In this document: in pieces, positions 27,647 to 37,157 of the stretch
How the letters are laid out: each line of letters begins with the position of its first letter
Numbering within the stretch: position 1 is the stretch's first letter
Assembly: GCF_017745095.1 (NCBI RefSeq)
Contig: NZ_JAGHZZ010000010.1
Span: forward strand, 82,997-146,996
DNA from: Sporocytophaga sp.
Lineage (GTDB): Bacteria; Bacteroidota; Bacteroidia; Cytophagales; Cytophagaceae
Direction of reading: 5' to 3'
Length of the DNA stretch: 64,000 bases
Program-made: the position numbers and the translations under genes
Notes under the pieces: generated by a model
What the model saw: the letters and a program-made list of their open reading frames with translations, nothing else
Database searches by the model: none
Told to the model about the DNA's origin: nothing

Positions 27647-28708
27647 CTATTCGTTTATTGACCAGAAGGAATTGGATTCTGTTACAAGAGCTCTGCGGTG
27701 TTCTTCTCTAAGTGTATTTAGAATAGCTGGTCTTCGAAGGTCCTCTAAGAATTGAACATCATAAATTTCTTCCACACTGTTCTCATAATTGATATATCCA
27801 ATCTGATTTCCGGTAGGAAGGTGTATTGCTGCAATACCACAGGAGAGAGGCTCCCGGGTTATCGGCAAATCCCGGAATGTACTTGAGCTCTGGCGTAACT
27901 TTGATAATCCTATAAAAAGTATGTCATCTTTTTTACACATACCTCTTAAAAAACCTTTCAATTTAGTAATAACATCATACTTGCCGGTTGTGGTATCTAC
28001 ACATATTAACTCACCTGTGGCAGAGCACAGGGCATACAACTTGCCATCATAAAGTCGGGGAGAATGCGGCATTGGCAAACCACTTACTATAATCTCTTTA
28101 GTCTCCACATCTATCAGAGCACCTCCGTTTTGGACATTGGATCTCCAAGCTTTAGGTTCATTGGTTGTTCCCAAAGCTGTTACATACTTCGGTTTTCCTC
28201 TTTCCATCGCCATACCGTTCAAGTGACAACGGTCGTCCGGAGTGAGGTCCGTAATGAATGATGGAATCCATTTGCTTTTAAAGCTATAATCCTCATTGAT
28301 TAAACTCAGACAGGAAAATCTTGTATTTACAGCCCATAAGCCTTCATTTCCCCAGGCCATATCATGCAGATCAATCTCTCCGCTATAATAGGTAGCACGA
28401 GGAAGATAAAGCCCATCATAAGATCCTGGTTTGGTTCCATAATTTTTTGCAAGGTCATTGGAGTTAGCTAATACTTGCACTTCGTACTGAGTGGCAATAG
28501 CAAGCTTATTCTGGTATACTGCTAAGCCCATTGCCTTATCATATTGGCGAGGTAACTGGATGATTTCTTTATTATTTATCGAGCTGATGAATATAAGTTT
28601 GCCAGCTTGGTAGGTCGTAATAGCTAATGTGCCTCTTAGGTTCCATAAAAGCTCCGGCACATTTGAAGAAATAGAGCAGGAGAAGGGAGGTAAAGATTGT
28701 GTGTTCAT
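27647..28708 (-). CDS. TIGR03032 family protein
   Basis: 353 residues without a signal peptide. The start (FSCSISSNVPELLWNLRGTLAITTYQAGKLIFIS), the middle (EIDLHDMAWGNEGLWAVNTRFSCLSLI, CHLNGMAM) and the end (LSKLRQSSSTFRDLPI) are characteristic of TIGR03032, a family of predicted beta-propeller proteins of unknown function often found beside TPR or glycan-related genes. The conserved His and Arg residues in DLHDMAWG and NTRFSCL suggest a binding pocket. It sits between a convergent DUF1801 gene and an upstream T9SS gene from which a hairpin at 28723 separates it. Confidence 0.85.
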   Translation of the reverse strand: MNTQSLPPFSCSISSNVPELLWNLRGTLAITTYQAGKLIFISSINNKEIIQLPRQYDKAMGLAVYQNKLAIATQYEVQVLANSNDLAKNYGTKPGSYDGLYLPRATYYSGEIDLHDMAWGNEGLWAVNTRFSCLSLINEDYSFKSKWIPSFITDLTPDDRCHLNGMAMERGKPKYVTALGTTNEPKAWRSNVQNGGALIDVETKEIIVSGLPMPHSPRLYDGKLYALCSATGELICVDTTTGKYDVITKLKGFLRGMCKKDDILFIGLSKLRQSSSTFRDLPITREPLSCGIAAIHLPTGNQIGYINYENSVEEIYDVQFLEDLRRPAILNTLREEHRRALVTESNSFWSINE

Positions 28709-28722
28709 TAGATTGAGTTTTA

Positions 28723-28760
28723 ACAGAAAAAGGATATAGGTTATCCTACATCCTTTTCTG
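28723..28760 (-). terminator. Hairpin terminator after the cadherin-repeat T9SS gene
   Basis: CAGAAAAAGGAT and ATCCTTTTCTG form a stem with one bulged A around a short loop; on the minus strand the 3' side is T-rich. It lies 24 bases after the stop codon of the gene at 28784 and upstream of the TIGR03032 start. Confidence 0.6.
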
Positions 28761-28783
28761 AAATATTTAAATATTAAATAAAG

Positions 28784-31348
28784 CTATTCAATTACAAGCT
28801 TTTTCATTCCGGTCTTTCCATCCTGAGTAAATTCAAGCATATAAATTCCAGTAGCAAGTCCTTCCATACTAATGATCTGATTATTCATCTGACTTTGTCT
28901 TACAACGTGCCCCGATAAATCCAGTATACGAACCATTACAGATCCTTCCAGGTTTGTCATAACTGTTTCCTTGGCAGGGTTAGGATATAGCTGTATAGTG
29001 GCTGAAAATTCATTTTTTTCAGCAATTCCTGTTTCTGCTACATTTTCTATTGTAATGTCGAAAATGCGTTCCAAGCTTAATCCTCCCTGATCAGTTGATT
29101 TTACTCGAATAGTATAAATATCCTTTGTCTCAAAATCAGGACTTTCAACGATGTGTAATTTATCTCCGACTATGGTAAAAGATGAGTTATCGTCATCCCC
29201 AACACCTGCTACAAGTTTGTATGTGAAAGAATCAGTCTCATCTAAATCAGTCGTTGCAAAAGTGCCAACTACTGCATTGTCAGGCTCATTCTCATCCAGT
29301 GTTGTAGAGCTTATGTAAAAATCTATTGGAGCTTCGTTTATATTTATAATATCAATGGTTAATACTTTTTCAAAGCTTAATCCTTTCTGATCTGTTGAGC
29401 GCACACGAATACTGAAGTCGTCCATCGTTTCAAAATCAGGACTTTCTTTTACTAATAGTTTATTTCCTTCGATAGCAAAAGAGGCATTATTATCACTTCC
29501 TGTTCCTTCTACTAAAGTGTATATAAATGTATCAGCAGCATCTTCATCAGTTGTTGTGAACGTGCCTACTTCTGTATCTAAGGGTATATTTTCAACTACA
29601 GATGTAGAACTGAATGAAAGATCTGTTGGAGCTTCATTTACATTTATAATGTTAATAGTGAATACTTTTTCAAAAAACAATCCTCCCTGATCTGTAGAAC
29701 GCACACGGATGCTATAGTTATTCTTTGTTTCAAAGTCTGGAGTTACTTTTATTTGAAGTTTATCATCTGCAATTATAAATGAAGCGTTGTCCGTATTACC
29801 TGCTCCAGCTACCAGTGTATAAGTGAACGTGTTGTTGATATTAACGTCTTCAGTTGTAAATGTGCCAATGGTTGTATTAGCTGCTGCGTTTTCATTTACA
29901 ATGTTTCCGCTAAGTGCAATACCTGAAGGAGCTTTGTTTGCCTCATATCTTTGAGCATATACTCCATTTGCGCTACCATCCTGATTTGCACTTGTCCAAG
30001 CAATGATAAAGTCATTATCATTGTCAATTGCTATCGCCGAACTTCCTTGTGAACCAGCTATATAAGAATTAACTCTGAATTCATCTCCTTGTGCAAGTCC
30101 AGAAGCATTAAAACGCTGCGCATAAACTCCGGTTTCACTTCCGTCTTGTCCATTGCTTGTCCAGGTAATTATAAATTCATTGTTATTCATTGCAACTGCC
30201 GGAGTGGATTGCGCACCTGTTTGATAGGTATTGACATGAAATTCTGTACCTTGTCCAACTCCACTGGCATTAAATCTTTGGGCATAAATACCGTCACTAT
30301 TGCCAGTACCTTCCTGACCGATACTTTGCCACGCAATTACAAAATCTCCGTCCTGATCCATGGCTGCAGCTACTGATTTTTGGCTATTTTCGGTAATTGT
30401 ATTTACTCTGAACTCAGATCCCTGAGGAACTCCATTGACGTTAAACCTTTGTCCATAAATACCATAAGAACTACCATCTTGTTCACTTTGCCACGCAACC
30501 AAGAAATCTCCATCATTGTCCATAGCAATAGTTGAGAATCGTTGAATTCCTGTTGTGTAAGTGTTAACATGTATCTCTCCAGTTTTAGCAGCTCCTGTGG
30601 CATCAAAACACCTTGCATAAACACCATAGGAAGGATCTGCATCATTAGGACTACTCCACGTAACAGCGAAGTCTCCATCACTATCCATAGCTACAGCTGA
30701 CGAATATTGGTTCCCAGATGTAGTAGTATTAACCTGAAACTCAGATCCGATAGCTTGTCCAGCTGCATTGAATCTTTGTCCAAACACTCCTCCCATATTT
30801 CCATCCTGACCACTACTTGTCCAGACTATTACAAAATTACCATTATCGTCCATGGCTATTGCCGGATTGCTCTGTCTGTCAGGAGTGTAAGTGTTTACTC
30901 TGAACTCTGCTCCCTGGGCCACTCCTTGAGCGTTATATCTTTGGGCATAAATTCCATATTCAGTAGGGGTATCTTGCCCTCTGCTTGCCCAGGTAACTAC
31001 AAAGTCGCCATCACTATCCATTGCAGTTTTGGCATACATTTGCACATTTGTGGTGTATGTATTTACTCTGAATTCATCTCCTGCCGGAAGAGTCTGAGAT
31101 GATGATTCTGTTGCTGTCAAGCCAATTCCAACAGTCGTTGCAAAAGCAAGACTACCGTATTTTAATTTATTTTCAATTCTTGATAACTGCAATTTCAATT
31201 TTTCAAGTCTTCTTAAAAGCTTGAATTGTTTTTGTTTGCTAAGTTCTTTGAATCTTCCTGTAGAAAAGTTTTTGTTTAATCGCAGTTTCAGCTTATAGAA
31301 CAAAGCCAGTATACGATTGTAGTGATGATTAAGTAGAGGTTTTTTCAT
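28784..31348 (-). CDS. Surface protein with seven FRVNTYT repeats, three cadherin-like repeats and T9SS type A signal
   Basis: 854 residues. The first 60 residues are strongly basic and helical, followed by a delayed hydrophobic segment (YGSLAFATTVGIGLTATESSSQ) that acts as the signal peptide; such extended N-termini occur in large Bacteroidota exported proteins. Seven repeats of about 63 residues follow, each with an FRVNTYT start, AMDxDGDFVVTW and YAQRFN; the aspartates suggest calcium binding. Three cadherin-like repeats of about 97 residues come next (VENxPLDTEVGTFTTTDED, PDFETxDxxSIRVRSTDQ). The type A sorting domain (IQLYPNPAKETVMTNLEG...GIYMLEFTQDG...KLVIE) ends it. Probably a calcium-dependent surface adhesin. 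Confidence 0.88.
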   Translation of the reverse strand: MKKPLLNHHYNRILALFYKLKLRLNKNFSTGRFKELSKQKQFKLLRRLEKLKLQLSRIENKLKYGSLAFATTVGIGLTATESSSQTLPAGDEFRVNTYTTNVQMYAKTAMDSDGDFVVTWASRGQDTPTEYGIYAQRYNAQGVAQGAEFRVNTYTPDRQSNPAIAMDDNGNFVIVWTSSGQDGNMGGVFGQRFNAAGQAIGSEFQVNTTTSGNQYSSAVAMDSDGDFAVTWSSPNDADPSYGVYARCFDATGAAKTGEIHVNTYTTGIQRFSTIAMDNDGDFLVAWQSEQDGSSYGIYGQRFNVNGVPQGSEFRVNTITENSQKSVAAAMDQDGDFVIAWQSIGQEGTGNSDGIYAQRFNASGVGQGTEFHVNTYQTGAQSTPAVAMNNNEFIITWTSNGQDGSETGVYAQRFNASGLAQGDEFRVNSYIAGSQGSSAIAIDNDNDFIIAWTSANQDGSANGVYAQRYEANKAPSGIALSGNIVNENAAANTTIGTFTTEDVNINNTFTYTLVAGAGNTDNASFIIADDKLQIKVTPDFETKNNYSIRVRSTDQGGLFFEKVFTINIINVNEAPTDLSFSSTSVVENIPLDTEVGTFTTTDEDAADTFIYTLVEGTGSDNNASFAIEGNKLLVKESPDFETMDDFSIRVRSTDQKGLSFEKVLTIDIININEAPIDFYISSTTLDENEPDNAVVGTFATTDLDETDSFTYKLVAGVGDDDNSSFTIVGDKLHIVESPDFETKDIYTIRVKSTDQGGLSLERIFDITIENVAETGIAEKNEFSATIQLYPNPAKETVMTNLEGSVMVRILDLSGHVVRQSQMNNQIISMEGLATGIYMLEFTQDGKTGMKKLVIE

Positions 31349-31625
31349 GTAATTCTAAAAAGGTAATTGAACTTTGCAAGATACTAAAGAAGAGGTATTT
31401 TTTACTTATTAGATTAAATTTTCATTAAAAAAGGTATGAATATAAGGGGGATTAGGCTTGATAATAAGGGGATTATCTGATAAATGTTGATCTAAAATTG
31501 AGACTGAATTAGGTGATTGAGAAAAAGGTGTTAAGAAGGTCTGATATGTGGGATAATAATTAAGTAGAAATCAGAGATTGGGTAAGGTTCAATGTTTTAA
31601 ATCAGAAGAATTGCAAGAACACTCT

Positions 31626-32426
31626 TTACCATCCCGTCACCAATAGATTTCTTGCTGATTTTTCACTGCATTTCTGATACTTCGAGTACGCCATTGCAGC
31701 TCTTGTTCTTATTTTTTCATTAGTTTCATTATTTACATATCCACTTATGGAATCGTGTATAGTATAAGCTTCAGGACACATAAATCCTGTAGTCCATACG
31801 ATTGGGTTAATCTTGGCTGATTTTAGATGAGACGAATAATAATTTTTACTTATGCAAGCCAAAATGATTACATCTCTTGTTTTGTTATCTGTATTTCTGA
31901 AAGCTTCAGATAGTTGAAAATCCATGAGACCATTATGTCCGATATAAGCCATTAATTCTGCGTTTCCTGATATTCCAATTACCTTATTATTTATCCTTAT
32001 TGTATCTTTTAATTGGCCTGAACTGCTTCTGAGAAAGTCAGTGGTACATTGCTTAATGTATCTGCCATTATATGCATCTGCAATCAGATAGTAATTTTTA
32101 GCAGTGTGTTTAAATATTAGTCTTTCCAGTCTTATTGAATCTATTTTTTGAAGCTTTACTAGTTTCCATTCTTTACTTTTTTTAAAATATGTTTTTATTC
32201 CAAATCCACAACCCCAATATAAATTGTTATCAGGATCGTGGCCATTGCCTATTTTAGTTGGTACTGGTACAATTCCCTGATATTTGTTATCGCAAAGAGC
32301 TACGAAGATATGAATAACTTTAGCACTCGTGTCAATTTGAGCGGTTGGGTTTTGCTTTTGAATATCTTGAGAATAACTGAATAATGCTTTGCAAAAAATT
32401 ATGATTGTTAGAATTAATGGTTTCAT
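31626..32426 (-). CDS. Secreted protein with caspase-like His/Cys pattern, function unknown
   Basis: 266 residues from the ATG at 32426, chosen because it begins a signal peptide (MKPLILTIIIFCKALFSYSQ); an earlier in-frame ATG at 32534 would overlap the upstream gene and bury the signal. The mature part has IHIFVALCDNKYQGI, then YIGHNGLMDF (His164) and DVIILACISKNYY (Cys191). A beta-strand ending in His-x-Gly followed by a strand ending in Ala-Cys-x-Ser is the arrangement of clan CD (caspase/gingipain-fold) peptidases. The assignment is by pattern only. It follows the membrane protein at 32509 on the same strand, so the pair may be co-transcribed. Confidence 0.6.
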   Translation of the reverse strand: MKPLILTIIIFCKALFSYSQDIQKQNPTAQIDTSAKVIHIFVALCDNKYQGIVPVPTKIGNGHDPDNNLYWGCGFGIKTYFKKSKEWKLVKLQKIDSIRLERLIFKHTAKNYYLIADAYNGRYIKQCTTDFLRSSSGQLKDTIRINNKVIGISGNAELMAYIGHNGLMDFQLSEAFRNTDNKTRDVIILACISKNYYSSHLKSAKINPIVWTTGFMCPEAYTIHDSISGYVNNETNEKIRTRAAMAYSKYQKCSEKSARNLLVTGW

Positions 32427-32508
32427 GAGGCTAGTTTTATGGAGCTTTATTAATCGTTGGAGCTTTATTTTTAAAATAGCATTATTAAAAAATGTCAGAT
32501 AGAAGGTT

Positions 32509-33330
32509 TTAAAGAGATTTAAATAATGGTTCACTCATATCCCAAAAATCATCCTTATTCTTTTCTGTTAATTTTAACTGTTTTGATCTATATGCTCCTG
32601 TTGTTTTTTCAATTCTGTATTGAATAACATCCCAAGTTTCACTATCGGCTTGTTTAATTCTTATGCTATCTTCAGATATCCGTTGCCAAAGGAAATGGAA
32701 TCCATGATTTTCTTTAATAGTACCTTCCCAAAAATTATATTCTCCTGCATCATTGTCTTTGAAATTCAAACTCCATCCGAATATAGCCAATAATCCACTG
32801 CCATCATCTTCTCTTGTCCATATTCCAAGCAATTCGTCTTTAGCCTCTTTTTTCTCTACAAATTTTAAAGTCAAAGAACCGGTAAGGAAACATAGACTGA
32901 GTATTATACTTAAAAGGTAATATCTGTCATAAGGCACTTCGTTGTACATCAAATTCCTTATGCCATCCCTACAAGCAGTACATTCTGCGATTAGCCTTTC
33001 GCTGTCAATGAGAGTAATGATGAATGTTGTTAAGAAGAAAATGAGGACAGTGCAGATAATAATCTTTGATATGTTTATCCTTGGGGTAATATATAAAATA
33101 AAAAAAGTCAATGAGATAAATAGACCTGAAACAACAACAAAGAGTTCACTTGGGAATAAGTGAAAGTTCTTACCTGTAAACTGGATATTTTCTCCATTGA
33201 ATAAAATGAATAAATACCTGATTAGCCTTCTGTAATAGTCTTCAAACATAATAGCTAAAGCAACACCGATGATAAAAAGTCCTGAGGTTGTTAAAAGAAT
33301 TTTATAATTGAATTTTATTATTTCCCGCAT
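32509..33330 (-). CDS. Four-TM membrane protein with soluble C-terminal domain, unknown
   Basis: 273 residues. Four hydrophobic segments occupy about the first 160 residues (ILLTTSGLFIIGVALAIMF, LFVVVSGLFISLTFFILYI, IIICTVLIFFLTTFIITL, LLSIILSLCFLTGSLTL). The remainder is a soluble domain starting LLGIWTREDDGSG and rich in Trp and charged residues, similar in feel to lipocalin-like domains that begin with GxW. No family recognised. It lies 82 bases upstream of the caspase-like secreted protein on the same strand, which suggests a functional pair. Confidence 0.65.
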   Translation of the reverse strand: MREIIKFNYKILLTTSGLFIIGVALAIMFEDYYRRLIRYLFILFNGENIQFTGKNFHLFPSELFVVVSGLFISLTFFILYITPRINISKIIICTVLIFFLTTFIITLIDSERLIAECTACRDGIRNLMYNEVPYDRYYLLSIILSLCFLTGSLTLKFVEKKEAKDELLGIWTREDDGSGLLAIFGWSLNFKDNDAGEYNFWEGTIKENHGFHFLWQRISEDSIRIKQADSETWDVIQYRIEKTTGAYRSKQLKLTEKNKDDFWDMSEPLFKSL

Positions 33331-33500
33331 ATACCTGATGTTAGATAGAAAAAATTCTACAATGCTTCAAAGTGAAGCTAATGTGAAATTCATCCTAATT
33401 AACTTATGGAGAATTTCATCTAATTAAATTTATATAATTTTTAGAAATTAAATAAAAGATATTTAGATAACATCATTAAAAGGGATCTGTATTCGGGATT

Positions 33501-34166
33501 TCAAAACCATTTCTGAACTGAAACTTCAGCAAAGAAGGGCAGGGTAGGATTGTCTTTAAAGTTTTCTCCGTAATGTTTACCTACTGTTAGAAAAGCGCTC
33601 CATGAATTAAAAGTATACTGGCCTCGTATACCAAATTTGAATGTTCCTCCGGATGTTCCGTACCAGCCATCTCTTATTTCAGGATAATATTCTTTAAGCT
33701 TTTCATTTTTGATATATGTTGAGATGTTCTTGTCATAGCAAGCTATTGCAAGTAATCCCCATTTGGGTCTCAGGTAACCAAAATTGACAGATAAATCAGC
33801 TGCTGTATTGTACATCAGCGCTAAAGGTGATTCATATTTTCTTACAACAAATGACGGTTTAATGGAAAAGGAGAAGTGATCATTATGCCATACTTCAGCC
33901 TGAATGCTGAGTTTACCTTTCCAATCATCTAGGATTTGCTTTCCAAAAGGTAGTATAAATTCACCACCTATTACTACTGGAGTTATTTTGTTCTTCAGAA
34001 GATAACCATAGGAAGCTCCAAAATAGGAACTGTAGTCAGCTCCAAAGTATAAAGAAGCAAGATACTTTTGATTATCTGTTATGCTCCTCCAATTCACATC
34101 TTGCGCCCATGCTGAATTTATAACGACAAATGACAGTATTGCTATGAATAATTTTAATCTTTTCAT
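33501..34166 (-). CDS. Predicted outer-membrane beta-barrel protein
   Basis: 221 residues with a signal peptide ending AWAQ. The mature protein is a series of alternating beta-strands with aromatic residues (YLASLYFGADYSSYFGASYGYLL, VVIGGEFILPFG, WGLLAIACY) and it ends in Trp-Phe, a usual barrel terminus. I do not recognise a named family. Its ATG overlaps the stop of the upstream hydrolase gene by 4 bases (ATGA), so the two are translationally coupled. Confidence 0.75.
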   Translation of the reverse strand: MKRLKLFIAILSFVVINSAWAQDVNWRSITDNQKYLASLYFGADYSSYFGASYGYLLKNKITPVVIGGEFILPFGKQILDDWKGKLSIQAEVWHNDHFSFSIKPSFVVRKYESPLALMYNTAADLSVNFGYLRPKWGLLAIACYDKNISTYIKNEKLKEYYPEIRDGWYGTSGGTFKFGIRGQYTFNSWSAFLTVGKHYGENFKDNPTLPFFAEVSVQKWF

Positions 34167-35149
34167 TTTACTTGGTTTAAATAGTTTTTCACTTTTGGAT
34201 AAAGGTCTTCCCAGCCAAAATAAAGCATCTCATGGCCGCAATTGTACACCAATTGAATTTCTTTGTTAGGATAGGGCGCAGATACTTTTTCAGCCCAGCT
34301 TGGTCCATAAGCTTTATTGCGCTCACTATAGAGAAAGAGAATCTTAGGAGTATACTGATTCAGATTTCCTGTAAAGTCAAAACTGTTTCTTTCGGCATTA
34401 TCTATCAATGATTCAAAAGCTACAGCTCCGTTTCTCCAGAATGGGTAAGGGCCTGCATTGCCAATGGTATTGCCAGGTGCATTTTCATAGTTGGAAAAAA
34501 AACACGCTTTATAATCCAGAACTTCCTGTTCAGGGCGACCTGATATTATCTGTTCCGGGAAAATGGCGTCGTTAAGTGCCTCAGAGAAAAACTTTATCTT
34601 ATTGGAGCGGCTAAGGTATTCCTCTGTTTGGGGCCAGGTTAAGCCACCTGGCTCGGCTAATATGGCTCCGCTGATCCTTTGTGGGTTTTGATTAATATAG
34701 GCAGTGGCCAACATGGCTCCCCATGAATGTCCTAAGAGATAGACCTTTTGTGAAGACGAAATCTGGAAATGATTGATAAGGCTGTGTAAATCATCAATAT
34801 ATAGCTGGACAGCATTGGCCTGTTCGTATTGAGACTTATCTTCTCTTTTGGAAAGGCCGGATCCTCTTTGGTCATAAAAAACCACATGAAAGCCTTCATT
34901 CGCAAATGCCTTGGCATTCAGCATTGAACGATAATCGCCTCCAGGTCCTCCATGAATGATTACAAGTAAAGGATTAGATGGATTGCCGTAACTTTCAATA
35001 TGAAGTAGTGTTCCGTTAATCTCGATAGAAGGGAGGCTGGAATTCTGATCCACAGTAAGGGGAACCAGAGCACCGGGCTTTGCAAGGTCTTCTTTTTTGC
35101 ATGCACCTAAAAGCACACAGATTAAAGCCGTAAAAATTACTTTACGCAT
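34163..35149 (-). CDS. Alpha/beta hydrolase lipoprotein, proline iminopeptidase-like (S33)
   Basis: 328 residues. The start MRKVIFTALICVLLGAC has an LGAC lipobox (Cys17), so it is a membrane-anchored lipoprotein. The alpha/beta hydrolase fold is clear: HGGPGG oxyanion loop, VVFYDQRGSGLSK as in proline iminopeptidases, nucleophile elbow GHSWGA, and the catalytic His in YNCGHEMLYF. Members of family S33 cleave N-terminal prolines or hydrolyse small esters and amides; the substrate here is unknown. The downstream barrel protein overlaps its stop by 4 bases. The AraC-type membrane regulator just upstream on the same strand may control both. Confidence 0.87.
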   Translation of the reverse strand: MRKVIFTALICVLLGACKKEDLAKPGALVPLTVDQNSSLPSIEINGTLLHIESYGNPSNPLLVIIHGGPGGDYRSMLNAKAFANEGFHVVFYDQRGSGLSKREDKSQYEQANAVQLYIDDLHSLINHFQISSSQKVYLLGHSWGAMLATAYINQNPQRISGAILAEPGGLTWPQTEEYLSRSNKIKFFSEALNDAIFPEQIISGRPEQEVLDYKACFFSNYENAPGNTIGNAGPYPFWRNGAVAFESLIDNAERNSFDFTGNLNQYTPKILFLYSERNKAYGPSWAEKVSAPYPNKEIQLVYNCGHEMLYFGWEDLYPKVKNYLNQVK

Positions 35150-35263
35150 AACAGAGTTTTTTTTCAGTAAAGAAAATCAAATGTGAGTTCTCTGTCGTAC
35201 GTCCTTACAAGGCCGCACATGGTTTAAGCGTTCGCCTGTAATTGTTCTCTGTAAATGAGCATA

Positions 35264-36376
35264 TTAAGATTGAATCAGTTCGGATGGAGTTTTACCTGTA
35301 TAGATCTTAAAGTACTTATTGAATGTCGTTTTTGAATTAAACCCACAATCATAAGCCAGGGCAAGAAAAGTATATTTTTTATTTTCAGGTAAAGATGAAA
35401 GACGTAAAAATTCTTTTACCCGATATACATTGATGTAATGATAGAAGGTATTACCTGTTTTAGAATTGATTACCTGAGATAATTGATTGGGATGGATGTT
35501 TAACTTTTGAGATAAATCGTTTAATGTTAATTCACTGTTTTTAAATGGTTTTTCCGTAATCATTAATTGTTCAAGCCTTTCCAAAATTTCATAAACTTCA
35601 TTTACTTCAAGGCGGGATTTGGCATATTTTATTTTTTCTGCAGGCTCATTACTTAACTCGATAGTTTTTTTAGTTTCCAGGTTAATTGATTCTACTTCTA
35701 CATAGGAAAACACAGGTGCCTGATTAATTCCAAAGAAGCCAATAAAAAAAACAAATATTACGACTCCGCTGTAAATAATATGATCATCAAAAAACAAAAC
35801 TAACAACCAGATGAGAGCCAGGCCAATGGATAAATATTCCAGCCATTTCAGCATTTTTTTATCAATATTGGACTGTCGATCCTGAATATTTTTTCTGTGT
35901 TTATGTATTTTGATGATACTGGCAATTGAATAGGAAAATCCTGAAACCAGAATACTCATAAGTTGAATCATAGAATACCATTCAAACCCTTTACCCTGAT
36001 TTTTGAATACTTCAATTTTTTCCTGAGATGGTAAGATATAAAAAGGGACAGCAAGAACTAACAATAAAAAGAAAGGAATCAGGTGGAATAGAAAATTAGA
36101 CTTAAATAGAACTTTTTTTCCAGTTAACTCTGAAGTATATCCATACAAAAATATTCCATTGAGGATAGGCAAAGCTAAGGTGAGCCCAAGGGTTTGCGGG
36201 TATTTATAAGTAAATCCGGTCTGATGAGAATAAAAAGAAAGTAGGAGGATTGTGATTAATGTTATCCATCCTGTTAACATATAATCTGAATTTTGTTTTC
36301 CCTTTTTAAATAATAACAGCACAAGCAGGAAAATAGCTATTATTATTCCTGTAAAAAAAAACATTGTTGATGTCAT
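35264..36376 (-). CDS. Membrane-anchored AraC-family transcriptional regulator
   Basis: 370 residues. The N-terminal 225 residues hold about seven hydrophobic segments (FFFTGIIIAIFLLVLLLF, ITLITILLLSF, FLFHLIPFFLLLVLAVPF, LALIWLLVLFF and others). The C-terminal 110 residues form an AraC DNA-binding domain: LTLNDLSQKLNIHPNQLSQVINSKTGNTFYHYIN, then FLALAYDCGFNSKTTFNKYFKIYTGKTPSEL. This 7TM-AraC layout is common in Bacteroidota and is thought to sense envelope signals. It lies between MepB (21 bases upstream, same strand) and the hydrolase/barrel pair downstream, which are candidate targets. Confidence 0.88.
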   Translation of the reverse strand: MTSTMFFFTGIIIAIFLLVLLLFKKGKQNSDYMLTGWITLITILLLSFYSHQTGFTYKYPQTLGLTLALPILNGIFLYGYTSELTGKKVLFKSNFLFHLIPFFLLLVLAVPFYILPSQEKIEVFKNQGKGFEWYSMIQLMSILVSGFSYSIASIIKIHKHRKNIQDRQSNIDKKMLKWLEYLSIGLALIWLLVLFFDDHIIYSGVVIFVFFIGFFGINQAPVFSYVEVESINLETKKTIELSNEPAEKIKYAKSRLEVNEVYEILERLEQLMITEKPFKNSELTLNDLSQKLNIHPNQLSQVINSKTGNTFYHYINVYRVKEFLRLSSLPENKKYTFLALAYDCGFNSKTTFNKYFKIYTGKTPSELIQS

Positions 36377-36396
36377 CCTTCTGATTATTAATTAAT

Positions 36397-36939
36397 CTAC
36401 TTTATGATTAGTGTTTCGTTCTGGTATAACTTGGTGGCTCTTTCTATGTCAACATTTGCATCCCCCTGAATTCGGAGGAAATATCGCAATTGCCAGCCTT
36501 GTGTCTTTTCTGCTTGCTTACTTGTTGCTTGTTCCCAGGGAGGGTATACTCTGATGCCTCTTTTACCATCTTTATTGCTTCCGGAGATGATTCCTTTTTC
36601 CAACAGCATTGATTTGGGAAATACAAACTGTCCTAGATGATTGTCTTTCCTGGTGCTGATGACAATTAAATCAAAGTCATCAGAAATGTCATATGGCTGT
36701 ATCGGCCCATTGTTAATTCTTTTCCATATAGTAACAAATTGTCCGTTTTTAGTTGGAGTGGTTTTAGCAACTCTGAATATGATTGTTTTTTTATGAATGT
36801 TGAAGCTACATGCTCCGTATTCAGCACTTTCAGGTTCTGCTTGTGGAGCGGAGCATATGAAGCCACATTGGTTATAAACATGTTCTTTGGCAATAAAAAA
36901 ATCTTCAGATATGAGATTGGGAATAGGCAGGTTACTCAT
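36397..36939 (-). CDS. MepB family protein
   Basis: 180 residues matching the MepB pattern: YGACSFNIHKKTIIFRVAKTTPTKNGQFVTIWKR, then DDFDLIVIS, GQFVFPKSMLLEKGIIS and GKRGIRVYPPW. MepB is known from the Staphylococcus mepRAB multidrug locus but has no settled biochemical function; many Gram-negative genomes carry it without mepA. There is no signal peptide. It is followed 21 bases later by the AraC regulator on the same strand. A MATE efflux gene, the family MepA belongs to, lies about 2 kb away at 38498, but in a separate operon. Confidence 0.85.
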   Translation of the reverse strand: MSNLPIPNLISEDFFIAKEHVYNQCGFICSAPQAEPESAEYGACSFNIHKKTIIFRVAKTTPTKNGQFVTIWKRINNGPIQPYDISDDFDLIVISTRKDNHLGQFVFPKSMLLEKGIISGSNKDGKRGIRVYPPWEQATSKQAEKTQGWQLRYFLRIQGDANVDIERATKLYQNETLIIK

Positions 36940-37100
36940 CCTTTTTTAATATTACTTGTTTTATGTAAAAGTACTTTTTATATGAATAAAAGTAACAATT
37001 ATCTAGTTAAAGTTAATTTGTAAAAAAGTAAATGATTTTTAAATCAAACACTTATGTTATCTCTTTGGTGCCAAGGCCTTAATATGTTGTTTATTTTTCT

Positions 37101-37108
37101 TAAATTTG
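37101..37108 (+). promoter_or_regulatory. Promoter -7 element for the gene at 37158
   Basis: TAAATTTG matches the Bacteroidota -7 consensus TAnnTTTG exactly. A TTG lies only 11 bases upstream, too close for a normal -33 element, so the -33 is not identified. A purine-rich ribosome site (AAAGGGAG) is just before the start codon. Confidence 0.3.
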
Positions 37109-37157
37109 AACTTGGAGATCCAGAGAAAAGCTCTTTTGAAAGGGAGTAAGAAGTTCA

